Shown: positions 42,120-53,659 of the stretch, in pieces
Layout of the letters: every line of letters starts with the position of its first letter
Position numbering within the stretch: position 1 is the stretch's first letter
Origin: Megascapheus bottae
Lineage: Eukaryota > Chordata > Mammalia > Rodentia > Geomyidae
Assembly (NCBI GenBank): GCA_024803745.1
Contig: JANJXV010000004.1
Coordinates: forward strand, 55,122,358-55,186,357
Length of the DNA stretch: 64,000 bases
Direction of reading: 5' to 3'
Position numbers and translations under genes: made by a program
The notes under the pieces: generated by a model
Seen by the model: only the letters and a program-made list of their open reading frames with translations
Database searches by the model: none
What the model was told of the DNA's origin: nothing

Positions 42120-45100
42120 ATGGTAGGAAATAATAAATATCTCTCAATCCTAACTCTCAATATCAATGGACTTAACTTTCCAATTAAACGGCATAGTCTG
42201 TCTAGTTGTATCTAAAAGCAAGATCCATCGTTCTGCTGTCTTCAAGAGAAACATCTTACCCAAAAAACAAACATCTTTTGAAAATGAGAGGTTGGAATAA
42301 ACTCTATCAAGCTAACGATCCCCATAAACAGGCTGGAGTTGCCATCCTCATATCAGATAAAATAGACTTCAAACTAAAATTAGTAAGAAAAGACAAAGAA
42401 GGTTACTATATACTACTAAAGAGATCTTTCCTCCAGGAAGACATAACGATCCTAAATATCTACACACCCAATCCCGGAGCTCCGAACTTCATCAAGCAAA
42501 CTTTACTTACACTGAAACCATAGGTAGATCGAAACACAGTGATTGTTGGTGACTTTAACACACCACTCTTACCTATGGACAGATCAACAAGGAAAAAACT
42601 CAACAGAGAAACCTTAGAACTGAACAACTATATAGACCAACTAGATCTAACAGCCATCTGCAGAATATTCCACCCAGCAACAACACAATATACATTTTTC
42701 TCAGCAGCAAATGGAACATTTTCCAAAATAAACCACAACTTAGGCCATAAAACAAACCTGGACAGATTCAGAAACACTGAAATTATTCCCTGCACTCTCT
42801 CAGACCACAAAGGCATCGAATTGGAACTGAACACACATCTCCACCAACGAAAACCCTGTAACTCATGGAGATTGAAAAACACATTGTTGAATCACCAATG
42901 GGTCATCAAAGAGATCAGAACAGAAATCCAACAGTTTATGAAATTTAACAATAAGGAGCACACAAAATACCAACTCCTTTGGGACACGGCAAAGGCAGTA
43001 CTCAGAGGACAATTTATAGCTCTGAGTGCTATAAACAACAAGTTGGAAAAATCGCAAACCAACAATTTAATGTCTCACCTTAAGCTTCTGGAAAAAGAGC
43101 AACAAACCAACCCTAATCCCAGTAGAAGGAAGCAAATTACTAAAATCAAAGGAGAATTAAATGATCTGGAATCCAAAACATCTATAGAAAGAATCAACAA
43201 AACAAGGAGTTGGTTCTTTGAAAGAATTAACAAAATTGACAAACCTTTAGCAAATCTTACCAAAAAAAGAAGAGAGCATATCGAAATAAACAAAATCACA
43301 GACGAAAATGGTAATATCACGACAGAAATTACCAAGATCCAGAGTATCATGAAGGAATACTTCTCAAACCTTTATGCCAACAAATTTGAGAATCTAGAAG
43401 AAATGGATGAATTCCTAGCCAATATTAACATACCCACACTGAACCAAGAAGAACTAACTCAACTAAACAGGCCTATTTCAAGCTCTGAAATAGAAATGGC
43501 AATAAAAGACCTTCCACCTAAGAAAAGCCCAGGGCCAGATGGATTCACAGCTGAATTCTATAAGGTCTTCAAAGCAGAGCTCACACCAATACTCCTCAAG
43601 CTCTTCAACGAAATTGAAAATGAAGGTTCTTTACCAAACTCATTCTATGAAGCCAGTATAAGCCTAATCCCCAAACCAGACAGAGATTCATCAAAGAAAG
43701 AGAACTATAGACATATTTCTTTGATGCACATCGATGCAAAACTTCTCAACAAAATACTGGCCAACCATCTACAACAACTTATAAAAAAAATATACACTAT
43801 GATCAAACAGGATTCATCACAGGGAGGCAAAGCTGTTTCAACATACGCAAATCAATTAACATAATTCAACACATCAACAGAAGCAAGGACAAAAATCACA
43901 TGATTGTCTCAATAGATGCAGAAAAGGCATTTGATATGTTAAAAGCTCTGGAGAAACTAGGAATCCAGGGAACATTCCTCAATGTAATAAAGGCTGTGTA
44001 TTTCAAACCCACTGCTAGTATTACACTTAATGGTGAAAAGCTAAAGCCATTCCCTCTAAAATCAGGAACGAGACAAGGATGCCCACTCTGTCCACTCCTC
44101 TTTAACATAGTATTAGAATTCCTAGCCAGTACAATAAGGCAAGAAGCAAGCATAAAGGGGATCCAAGTAGGGAAAGCAGAAGTAAAACTATCCCTCTTTG
44201 CAGATGACATGATTCTATATTTAAAGAATCCTATAGACTCTACTCCCAAGCTCCTTGAGCTGATTCAAAACTTTGGAAGGGTAGCAGGCTATAAAATTAA
44301 CCCTCAAAAATCAACTGCCTTCCTCTACGCCAACAGTGAGGGGAACGAGGCAATAATCAGGAAAGAAACTCCTTTTGCAATAGCCTCAAAGAAAATAAAG
44401 TACCTAGGAATTAGCTTAACTAAGAATGTAAAGGACCTTTTTGATGAAAACTTTAAAAACCCTAAAAAAGGAAATTAAAGCAGAACTAAGGAAATGGAAA
44501 AACCTCCCATGCTCCTGGATTGGAAGAATCAACATGTTGAAAATGACAATCTTGCCAAGGGCTATCTACAAATTCAACGCAATACCCATCAATATCCCAA
44601 TGGCATTCTTTAAAGAAATAGAAGAGGCAATCCAAAATTTCATATGGAATAATAAAATACTTCTTAGCAGAAAGAACAGCACCAGAGGAATTTCAATTCC
44701 AAACTTCAGACTCTATTACAGAGCTATAATTATCAAAACAGCTTGGTACTGGCACAAGAACAGGCCTGAAGACCAATGGAATAGAACTGAGGACCCAGAT
44801 ATTAAACCACAGACCTATAGCCATCTAATCTCTGACCAGGGAGCCAAAAAAATAGAATGGAAGAAAGACAGCCTCTTCAACAAGTTGTGCTGGCAGAACA
44901 GGTTAAGCACCTGCAGAAAACTAAAGTTGGATCCTTCTTTGTCACCCTGCACTAGAATTAACTCCAAATGGATCAAAGACCTGGAGGTAAAAGCCGACAC
45001 ACTGAAAACTTTACAAGAAGGAATAGGAGATACACTAGTCCTCCTAGGCACAGTTCGAAACTTTCTTAATAAGGACCAAGAATCACAACAAATCAGAGAA

Positions 45101-45928
45101 AGTCTGGATAAGTGGGACTACATTAAACTGCGGAGCTTTTGTATGGCAAAGGACATAGCTAGTAAATTAATTAGGAAGCCTACAGAGTGGGAGAAGATCT
45201 TCACCAACCAAACAACGGACAAAGGTCTCATATCTAAAATATATCAACAACTCAAAAAATTGAATCACTCCAAAACTAATCTCCAAAGTAACAACCATCC
45301 CATTAAAAAATGGGCCAAAGACTTAAAGAGAGACTTCTCTGAAGAAGAAACAAAAATGGCCTATAGACACATGAAGAAATGCTCAACATCTCTGGTCATA
45401 AAAGAAATGCAAATCAAAACAACTCTAAGATTCCACCTCACTCCAGTTAGAATGGCCAGGATCAAGAAAACTAATAACAACAGATGCTGGAGGGGATGTG
45501 GCCAGGAGGGATCACTACTACACTGTTGGTGGGAGTGCAAACTCGTTCAACCACTATGGAAAGCAGTGTGGCAGTGCCTCAAAAGGCTAAACATAGAGCT
45601 CCCCTATGACCCAGCAATTCCACTACTTGGCATTTACCCAATCATCCAGAAACTAGGGCATACTAAATCCACTAGCACAACAATGTTCATTGCAGCACTA
45701 TTCACCATAGCAAAAATATGGAACCAACCTAGATGTCCCTCAGTTGATGAGTGGATCAACAAATTGTGGTATTTGTACACAATGGAATTCTATGCTGCTG
45801 TCAGAAAAAACAACATCACCCCATTTGTTAGGAAATGGAAAGTCTTAGAAAAAATCATATTAAGTGAAGTAAGCCAGACTCAAAAGAACTTAGGCTCAAT
45901 GGTTTCCCTCATTTGTCATAATGGGTAG
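42120..45928 (+). pseudogene. L1 ORF2 (endonuclease / reverse transcriptase), broken
   Basis: ORF2p nicks target DNA and reverse-transcribes L1 and SINE RNA. It starts 15 bases after the ORF1 stop. The endonuclease part retains LNINGLN, LQE, NIY, VGDFN and SDH motifs. RT motifs are [13 protein letters not shown] (43912-43935), TRQGCP and FADD (44197-44208). The C-terminal Cys/His motif is C-x3-C-x7-H-x4-C at 45485-45538. Defects: TAA at 42213, a frameshift between about 42240 and 42290, TAG at 42521, a frameshift at the A8 run 43783-43790, and another near 44445-44460. From 44441 to the end (495 codons) the frame is intact. After AFD the text goes straight to MLKAL, several residues shorter than most L1s. 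Usual length is about 1275 residues; this matches once indels are allowed. Confidence 0.95.
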
Positions 45929-46334
45929 AAACCTTGGGCTCTACTAGCAGAGACCTGCAATAGAGCAAAACCTTGATACAAAAGGCAATATAGTATGAAG
46001 CTAATTGAAAAGACATCCAGGATATTGAAACAAAAGCCATATAATGAATGATTGTTGTCTTTAATGTACTATGTTATCTCTCATCTGTTTTGCTGTCTCT
46101 TGGTTATCTCATATTGTTATAGTATCTCACTTTGTTATCTGATATTTTGGATTTATTTGTATTCAGTTATTTGAAAGTGGATAGGGAAGGGGGAAAACCA
46201 AGACGGGGTGGGGGGTAGAGGGAGGGTAATGGGGACCAAGACATGTTAAAGGGTATCAATATATGTGAATTAATGCACCTTCTATCTGAAAAATATCATG
46301 TAACCCTTTTATTAATTACAATAAAAAATATTTT
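45929..46334 (+). other. L1 3' UTR with G-rich tract and poly(A) signal
   Basis: The purine tract at about 46180-46240 ('gaagggggaaaacc', 'ggggtggggggtag') is the L1 G-rich tract. AATAAA sits at 46320-46325, just before the A-rich tail. The same 3' end, with small changes, is found at 28241, 29400 and 35715. Confidence 0.9.
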
Positions 46335-46349
46335 AAAAAATGAATGGAT

Positions 46350-46890
46350 TCCACTAAAGACTATGGAGCTAATAGGAGTTGCCAAAATAAAAATTCATTG
46401 AAGGTTGACTATTTGAAGAAAACAAAACTTAACTACATTGAACTAGACTAGATAGAAGAATGTGAAGTCAGGCGGTGGTATGAGAGGAGGCTGCAATAAC
46501 CAGAAGGGGGATGGAGAGGTCAGAGGGAAAATACCTTTGGAGCCCTGCAAACAGGTCCACTTTTCAAGGATAATGCAAGTGCATAGCAGAAAATTGTTAA
46601 ATGCCACTAAACATCACCTGGTGACACAGATGTATGTGAGGCCATCCTGGTATGAGGAGAAAAGACGCCAGAATTCATTCATGGCCAGGAAGTGGCCTAA
46701 GAGGACCCAAGTCAGGGAAGCCTCCAGCCAGTATCTTATCTGCCTCCCAACTAGCTCAGCATCTCCACTTGTGTCTTCAGAGAGATGAACCAGCACTGGT
46801 AAGCCAGGCAGCACTGCAGGCACTTCCCAAATGTGAAGGCAGTCTTTAATTCTACATTCCTAAAATTCAGTTCTACATTTGAATTCCAAA
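46350..46890. other. Unique DNA
   Basis: No gene recognised. A 108-codon plus-strand frame at 46462-46788 has no domain; a donor-like 'ctg|gtaagc' lies at 46799. Not convincing as an exon. Confidence 0.35.
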
Positions 46891-46895
46891 AAGTA

Positions 46896-47126
46896 AAATC
46901 TGACCAATGGCTCACACTCATAACCCGAAATACTCAGGAGGTTGAGATATGAGAATCACAGTTCAAAGCCAGCCCGGTTAGACCAATCTGAGTGACTCTT
47001 GCTTTCAATTAGCCAGTAAAATGCCAGATATAGATGAGTGGCTCAAGTTAGTGGTAGAGTACCAGCCTTCAATAAAAAGCCAAGGATAGGATGAGACTCT
47101 GACTTTAAGCCCTAGTTCTGGCAACA
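46896..47126 (+). repeat. 7SL-Geo composite SINE
   Basis: 'gaaatactcaggaggttgag', 'gttcaaagccagcccgg', 'tcaattagccagtaaaatgc', 'gtggctcaagttagtggtag' and 'taagccctagttctggc'. A purine-rich tail follows. Confidence 0.78.
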
Positions 47127-47225
47127 AGGAGGAAGAGAAGGGGAAAGGGAGAAATGAGGAAGAGGAGGAGAAGAAGAAGGGTGAGGGAGAGGAGGAGGAG
47201 GAAGAGGAGGAGGAGAAGGAGGAGC
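47127..47225 (+). repeat. GA-rich tract at SINE tail
   Basis: About 100 bases of GGA, GAA and GAG triplets start where the SINE tail should be. Confidence 0.9.
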
Positions 47226-47229
47226 AGAT

Positions 47230-49020
47230 TCCAGTTGCACCAATAATTGCTAATGAAGAGTCAGCAAAGCTCAACTACTTCAGAGGACATGAGGAAAGGC
47301 GAATGCAAATGCTCACCGTGCATGTCTTTCCCTCCCCATGTATGCCTTCGTAGCAGAAAGGCAGACTCTGCTTTGTTCCTTGGGACTAAAACACCTTGCC
47401 TATTCCTCAGGAGACACTCAGCTGCAACGGTGTCACCACTCAGAATCAATTCTTGGTCATTTATTGTGACTTGGGAAATACAGAGCTCAGATAAATTAAA
47501 TCCAGAGTTAAGCTGAAATCTCTTGAAAACTAGCAGTTACCAATACTTGCCAACAAATCCTTCTCCGGAGCTCTTTGGATAAAGGTGAATTTCCTCTATT
47601 CCCCACCTTATTTCATTCCCCCAAAGAAGATTTACTAATGAACTGAGCAAAATTCTTGGTTAGGGATAGAAGATAAAGTGAGCCTCTAAAAATTCATGTG
47701 TTTGCTCTCACTAGAAATAAAACTCTGTTACAGCTTCTCCCTAGAAGGTAAAGATTCATTATGGCCACTTTTAAGGAGGGTCAATTAGTTCAGAGCAAAG
47801 TTAATCAATGAGAATGGACTGCGCTCTAGAGGGTGCCAGGCATTTCAGAGACAGGCCAGCTGCTGCCCCAGGTCCTCTCTAGGTTCTGAGCTAAGTCCAC
47901 ATGGGTGGGAGAAGATTTCCTAACACTTGGCCAGGGCCCCTGCAGTAAAACAGATGTGCAGCCAAGTGGACCTTGGGTCACTGACCCAACTTTTACAGTT
48001 TTGCTCTTGGCTGGATCTCAGCCATCCTCTTCTAGATTTTCTCTAAAAGTAGCTGAAGTGTGATCCCATCCTGGGAAAGAGATATTAGTTCAGAAAAGCT
48101 ATCAGAACTAGAGTAGACATGGTTTAAAAAATGTAAACTGACAATGGAGTTGCTAGTTGGGAGTAGAAGCCCTTAATTCCACCACACTGGCGAGGCTGGC
48201 ATGGACCCCAAAAGAGGGAAAGAAAAGAACTCTTCAAGACTCACCATCATGCTCATGGGTTATTTGGGGGGGGGGCATTGGGTAGGTATGCCCTCACCCA
48301 CACAGCAATATGGGAAAGGGTCTTCCACCCTCACCCCCAGTGAAATCTTTGTGGCCTATTCCTAATATGTATATTAGACACAGTGCTAAAATTCTTTTGA
48401 CTTGATCAAGGACACACTCCATTGACAGTGCTTTCTGTCACAGCTATGTGCTCCAGATGTCAAACCACATTTCCTGCTTGTTCCAACACCAAACCCCAGG
48501 TGTGACCACCACTGCTTCCACCAAATTCCAATTATTTCATTTGAAAGATGCCACCCATGGGCAGATACATAGGGAACCTATTTGAAGTCAGGTCTTCTCT
48601 AAGCCATGCTGGCTTAAATCCCAGGGAATCCCTTTTTTTCTGCAGCAAAACTCCTAGGGTGTCTTTACACAAGGAAATGAAAATCTGAAATTACTGCAGA
48701 AGGTATTCAACTGACATCCCGAGGGCGCAGGAAGGGGTTGGGGGGATGAAAAAAAAAGTACTATTGTGAAATTTCATCTACAGAGGTTTTAGAGATTCAT
48801 CTCTTTCACTCCTAAACCCACATAAGCTTTTCAAAGCTCTCCGAGTTGAAGCATCTTTCTTGCTGTTTATGACGAGAATATATGTTTTATTAAATTCTCA
48901 ATTTTAACCTCTTTGTTTCAAATAAAGGTTTATAAGCTGTAAAGGAGTTTTATGTTAATGTTTACCCACAGGTAATCATGTCCCTGGCAAAAATTCAGAA
49001 AGTACATGCAGGGAAAGACA
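47230..49020. other. Unique DNA, about 1.8 kb
   Basis: No repeat or gene recognised. It is one of the longest repeat-free stretches, with moderately higher GC at 47820-48010. Confidence 0.45.
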
Positions 49021-49024
49021 TCTC

Positions 49025-49125
49025 AGTTTTGTCACCTGAGGTTTCTGGCCTTGAACTTGTGCTCTTGCTACCTCAACCTCCCGAGTGCTGAGTTTACAGG
49101 TGTGCCACACTAAACTGGGCTGCTG
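49025..49125 (-). repeat. B1-like monomer SINE
   Basis: In complement: 'tctggccttgaacttgtgct', 'ctcaacctcccgagtgctga', 'gtttacaggtgtgccac'. Confidence 0.7.
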
Positions 49126-49139
49126 CAGAAGGCAGTTTC

Positions 49140-50110
49140 TTTATATCTTAGTCTACCAATCAGCCAGTTCCAGAGACAATCACTACAACTATGGTTTACC
49201 TCGTTTCTAAGTATATCCAAAACATTTACAAGTATAGACTAACATGTAAATGTGGATTTTCTTACACAAATAGTAGCACATAACCCTAAGTGTTCCACAG
49301 TTTTCTTTTCTTTTCTTTTATTTAACACATTAAGTACCATTCACTTTTCCTTACTAAGGCAATTAAGGTTCACACATCATTTGGCAGAGTAGCTTGGAGA
49401 ACACCCCATGACAGTATGTTGTTTTTAAGTGTTTTGGAACATTCCAAATTTTATTTAATTTATTCACTGGTAAAAATATAGTTTTTTCCAATCTTATATT
49501 AATCTAAATAATATCTCAATAAAGAAGTCACTTGACAAATGATGAAGATGTCTATTGATAAGTATATCTAAATATTTAGAAATATAACTGAGAGGCCAAA
49601 GGGTATATTTGTTTTGTTTTGTTTTTTTGCCAGTCCTGGGCTTGAGCTCAGGGCCTGAGCACTGTCCTTGGACTTTCTCAAGGCTAGAGCTCTACCACTT
49701 GAGCCTCAGCACCATTTCTGGCTTTTTTCTATGTATGTGGTACCGAGGAATCGAACCCGGGTCTTCATGCATGCTAGGCAAGCACTTTAACCACTAGGCC
49801 AAACTCCCGGCCGGTATATTTGTTTTTAAATTGAATAAATGCCATGTACATACACTTTTTAACCAGGCTATTACAAGCACTATGACAAGAGTGCTATGTC
49901 TATTGCTTAACCACACAATGGATGATAAAATGTTTCAAACATTTTTGCCAGGATGATGAGTAGAAAATATGCCCTTGTCATTTTATTTTGACATTCTCTT
50001 GTTTAAATGGGGCTGAGCTCCTTTTCAAGTATCCCACAAGCATTTGTATTTCCTTTTCTCTAAACTGTCTCTGACAGTTATTGTTGTTTGGTTCCTTTGG
50101 GGTTTTTTTG
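49140..50110 (-). mobile_element. Ancient L1 3' region, antisense, split by a SINE
   Basis: Old L1 text in complement: 'gttttttccaatcttatatt', 'aataatatctcaataaag', 'gaggccaaagggtatat', then after the SINE 'gtttttaaattgaataaatg' and 'gcatttgtatttcctttt'. No frame survives. Confidence 0.65.
49602..49826 (-). repeat. Young IDL-Geo SINE with 14-bp TSD
   Basis: Dimer 49616-49812. In complement the left arm keeps intact CpGs ('gaatcgaacccgggtc', 'ctcccggcc') and carries the GTTAAAGTGCT variant. The TSD 'ggtatatttgtttt' is at 49602-49615 and 49813-49826. Confidence 0.95.
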
Positions 50111-50219
50111 TTGTTGTTCTGGCTTTATTTTCTTTTTTTTTTACTTTGTTTGCTTTCTTTTGTTTTTTTCCTATTGCCTGATGGACTTAGGGATTTTTTC
50201 TTACTGATATGTTAGTCTT

Positions 50220-51137
50220 TAAATATTAGGAAAGGCCAGGAATGTGGCCTAGTTGTAGAGTGCTTACCTAGAATGCACAATGGCCTGGGTTCAATTCCAT
50301 GGTACCACATACACATAAAAAGCTGGAAGTGGTACTGTGACTCTGGTGGTAGAGAGCTAGCTTTAAGCAAAAAAACAAAAACAAAAACAAAACAAAACAA
50401 ACAAAAAAAAACCTCAGGGACCTTGGCATTAAAAATAAAACCACTAGCACTATTTCCCATAACAAAGATATGGAACCAACCCAGATGCTCCTCAGTTGAT
50501 GATTGGATCAAGAAGATGTGGCATGCTGCCATCAGAAAGAATGGTATCACCCTATTGTAAGAAAGACTTAGAAAAAATCATATTAAGTGAAGTAAGCTAG
50601 ACCCAAAGGAACATAGGCTCAGTGGTTTCCCTCATTTGTAATAATTAATACAAACCTAGGACTTCCTAGCAGAGGATTACAATAGCTCAAAACCTAGATA
50701 CATAAAGTCATATAGGATGAGACTAAATGAAAGGATCTCCAAGGTATGGAAACAAGAGCCATATAATGAGTGATTGTTGTTCTTAATGTACTATGCTATT
50801 TCTCTTCTCCTTTGTTGCCCTTTGGTTAATCTCATATTATTACAGTATCAGACTTTGGTACCTGATATACTGTGCATACATTTATTTGTTTATTTGAAAT
50901 AGGAAAGGGAAGGGAGGGAAACAAGATGATTAGGAGGGGTGGGGGAGGGAAATGGGGACAAAAACATGAGAAGGGGTATGAATGTGTGAGAAGTAATGCA
51001 CCTAGTATCTGGCAAATATAACTGTAACCCCTCCGTACACTATAATGAGAATAATTTTTTAAAAACCCAGGGACAGCACCCAGGCCCTGAGTTCAAACCC
51101 CAGGACTGGCAAAAATAAATAGATAAATAAATATTAG
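50220..51137 (+). repeat. IDL-Geo SINE split by an L1
   Basis: The first part, about 50230-50422, has 'tggcctagttgtagagtgct', 'ggttcaattcc' and linker 'aagctggaagtggtactgtg'. The Geo end resumes at about 51063 ('cagggacagcacccaggc', 'gttcaaaccccaggactggc'). The outer TSD 'taaatattag' at 50220-50229 and 51128-51137 shows both parts are one SINE. Confidence 0.9.
50423..51062 (+). mobile_element. 5'-truncated L1 inside an IDL-Geo SINE
   Basis: L1 end from 'acaaagatatggaaccaacc' through 'aatcatattaagtgaagtaa' to a 3' UTR ending 'ctgtaacccctccgtacac'. Internal deletions are present near the start. Junction repeats 'aaacctcagggac' and 'aaacccagggac' look like its TSD. Confidence 0.88.
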
Positions 51138-51173
51138 ATAGTCAAGTTTGCCAACCAAAAAAAGGCCTTTTAA

Positions 51174-51417
51174 ATGTTTTCCTGTATTCGGGGCCTGGAG
51201 TTTGGCCTAGTGGTAGAGTGCTTGCTTAGCATGTATGAAGACCCACGTTTGATGCCTTGGTACCACATACATAGAAAAAAAAGCTGGGAGTGGTGCTGTG
51301 GCTCAAGTGGAAGAGCTCTAGCCTTGAGAAAGCCAAATGACCAGTGCTCATACCCTGAATTCAAGCCCCAGGACTGGCAATCAATCAATCAATAAATAAA
51401 TATGTCTTCCTGTATTC
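51174..51417 (+). repeat. IDL-Geo SINE with 16-bp TSD
   Basis: Dimer 51190-51401, with box A 'tggcctagtgg', a decayed box B 'cgtttgatgcc', and Geo end 'ttcaagccccaggactggc', then (AATC/AATA) tail. The TSD 'atgttttcctgtattc' and 'atgtcttcctgtattc' differ by one base. Confidence 0.93.
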
Positions 51418-51429
51418 TCATTTATCAGT

Positions 51430-52210
51430 TAATGTCTGTAAACTAGCTTCTGGTCTCTTTTTCCATACAGAAATGTTATGTTTTTAAGTAGTATTTTAAA
51501 TGCTTTTGAAATTACTTACTAAATAATTTTTAAATATCCTGGCACTGGTTTCCAATCTTTAGGCCAAGATTTAAAAGTTTATATCAGATCTCTATGCAAA
51601 TTTTCTTTCCTGCAGAGCAAATTGTCATACAGCAACTTTAAATGAAACCCATTTCTTCTTTTTCCAACATTTCTCTGTGTCAGAATTATGAACACAGCTC
51701 AGCTTATTCCTCTGCAAAGAGTCTCACAGGACTTTCCTTAAAATGTTAGTCAGGTCTAGAGTGTAAGCTAGAAACTCCACTGGAAAGAGGACAACCTACA
51801 CGCTCATCCAGGAATTGGAAGATCATTACGTTAAAGCTATAGGATTTGTGGCTGCTGTTTCTTGAAAGCCAAGAATAGAAAGGAAGACTCAGCCAGACTG
51901 CTGGTTTTATCATAATCATGGGAGACATCCGTAACCTTTTGCCATTTTTTGTCAGTTAAAGCTACCATATTCAGAGGCAGGAGTTTATAAGAGGGTGGGA
52001 ATGGCAGAAGGCAGAAGTCATGGGGAGTGTCTGTTGTAGTCAAACTACAAAGTTCTATGGATAATATAGAGAACAAACAGTTGGAGAGCATTTCCTCAGA
52101 AACTTAAAGTCTGGTAGGAAACATGAAAAGAATTGTAGTGTAAGAATTAATATGGTAACTTCTACCAAAAATGATACAAAATAAATTACTGTGAGAATCT
52201 AGAAAAGTAA
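51430..52210. other. Unique DNA
   Basis: Nothing recognised. Confidence 0.45.
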
Positions 52211-52213
52211 AAT

Positions 52214-52421
52214 AGAATCAGAGGCGGGGAATTTGGCCTAGTGGTAGAGTGCTTGCCTAGCATGCACGAAGACCCAGGTTCCATTCCTTGGTACCACACA
52301 CATAGAAAAAGCCGGAAATGGTACTGTGGCTCAAGTGGTAGAGCTCTAGCCTTGAAAAATCCCAAGGACAGTGTTCAAGCCCTGAGTTCAAGGCCCAAGA
52401 CTGGCAAAAAAAAATCAGAAA
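52214..52421 (+). repeat. IDL-Geo SINE
   Basis: Dimer 52222-52414: box A 'tggcctagtgg', box B 'ggttccattcc', linker 'gccggaaatggtactgtgg', Geo end 'gagttcaaggcccaagactg'. Flanks share 'aatcaga'. Confidence 0.9.
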
Positions 52422-52711
52422 TCTTCCTAAAGGAGGTAGTATTTTGGCTTGATCTTTTTAGAGGCTATTATTGTTGCTGCTGACTTCAGTACTTAACAGA
52501 CAGCATTTACTGAGTGCGTACTGTAAACCAGACAAAATGCTATACAATGAAGTTTTTTCTAGTGTTCAAACTAGTGCTACTCCATGTACATATTTTACTT
52601 TCATAAAGGTTTGTTTTTGGTGATACCAAGCATCTAGGTATTCTATCACTAGAGCCATGTCCTCAGTCCCTTTTGTTTTAGGTATTTTGGGAACCAAAAT
52701 CTCATGTTTTC

Positions 52712-53105
52712 TTTTTTTTAAATTTTTATTGTAGGGACCAGGAGTTTGGCCTAATGGTTAAAGTGCTTGCCTAGCATGCATGAAGACCCGGGTTCGATTC
52801 CTTGGTACCACATACATACAAAAAAGCCGGAAGTGGTGCTGAGGCTCAAGTGGTAGAGCTCTAGCTTTGAGAAAGTCCAAGGACAGTGCTCAGGCCCTGA
52901 GCTCAAGCCCAGGACTGACAAAAAAAAAATTATTGTAAAGGTGATATGCAGATGGGTTACAGTTACATAAGCAAGGTACTGAGTACATTTCTTTTTGAAC
53001 AGTGTCAAATCTTCCCTGTGTTTTCCCAGTTTTTCCCCTCCTGACCTTTTTCCCTTGCAAGTTATATAGTTCATTTTCAACATACTATCTAGTGAGTATT
53101 CATGC
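52712..53105 (-). mobile_element. 5'-truncated L1, antisense, split by IDL-Geo
   Basis: The T-rich end ('aaatttttattgtag') is interrupted by the SINE at 52737 and resumes as 'attattgtaaaggtgatatg', 'gatgggttacagttacataa'. It is of the older 3'-end type, like 9962 and 27490. Confidence 0.82.
52737..52929 (+). repeat. Young IDL-Geo SINE inside an L1
   Basis: Dimer with 'tggcctaatggttaaagtgc', box B 'ggttcgattcc', linker 'agccggaagtggtgctgagg', and Geo end 'gctcaagcccaggactgac'. It carries the GTTAAAGTGCT variant. 'ttattgta' flanks both sides. Confidence 0.93.
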
Positions 53106-53461
53106 TGAATTAGTTTTAAGCCCAGGCTAGATTGTACCGTGATCCTCCTATTTATACTTGGCCTAATTGAGATAACAGGTGCTAACAGGAGTATGCCACC
53201 ACACTAAGCTATTAGTTGACACAAAAATCTCAGTAAATTTCTACCTAGGCTGGGTTTATGATCTCCATATCCTAAATAACTGGGATTGCATGCATAAGCT
53301 CCCATGCCTGGTTCATTTAAAGGTTTTTGTTTCTACTAAATAATTTTAATAGCTTTAAAACAAATGCTAATCATTGGAAGGCAATAGGAAGAGGCTTCAT
53401 AATCAGAGGTAATGTTCCAAACAAAGTCAAACAATTTATTTTAAAACAAAAACAAAAACTG

Positions 53462-53658
53462 CAGCCAGGAATGTGGCCTAGTAGTAGAGTGCTTGCCTAG
53501 TAAGCATGAAGCCCTGGATTCGATTCCTTGATACCACATACACAGAAAAAGCCAGAAGTGTTGCCGTGGCTCAAGTGGTAGACCTCTAGCCTGGATAAAG
53601 CTCAGGACAGTGCCCAGGTGCTGAGTTCAAGACCCAGGACTGGCAACAAAGCAAAACA
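53462..53658 (+). repeat. IDL-Geo SINE
   Basis: Dimer: box A 'tggcctagtag', box B 'gattcgattcc', linker 'gccagaagtgttgccgtgg', Geo 'gagttcaagacccaggactg', then an A/C-rich tail matching the A-rich left flank. Confidence 0.88.
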
Positions 53659-53659
53659 A

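Larger units (their letters stand above)
39071..46348 (+). mobile_element. Full-length L1 retrotransposon with TSD
   Basis: The element spans 39085-46334 (about 7.25 kb), flanked by the perfect 14-bp TSD 'aaaaaatgaatgga' at 39071-39084 and 46335-46348. In order it has a GC-rich 5' UTR with an internal tandem duplication, ORF1 (40884-42104), ORF2 (42120-45928), a 3' UTR with a G-rich purine tract, and AATAAA at 46320. Both ORFs are broken, so the copy cannot move by itself. Close truncated relatives at 28241, 29400 and 35715 show the lineage was recently active. CpGs remain in the 5' UTR. Confidence 0.97.
52614..53315 (-). repeat. 7SL-7SL-ID trimeric SINE, split by L1
   Basis: In complement order: an ID-like unit ('gtgataccaagcatctagg', 'atcactagagccatgtcc') at 52614-52672; a 7SL unit begun at about 52680 and resumed after the L1 at about 53106 ('agcccaggctagattgtacc', 'gccaccacactaagc'); and a second 7SL unit at 53222-53313 ('cctaggctgggtttatgatc', 'actgggattgcatgcataag'). 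Confidence 0.55.

Noticed and set aside
49609..49797. A recurring peptide containing LSSGPEHCPWTFSRLEL in many places
   Set aside because: It is the minus-strand translation of the IDL-Geo SINE, which explains its recurrence; it is not a protein family.
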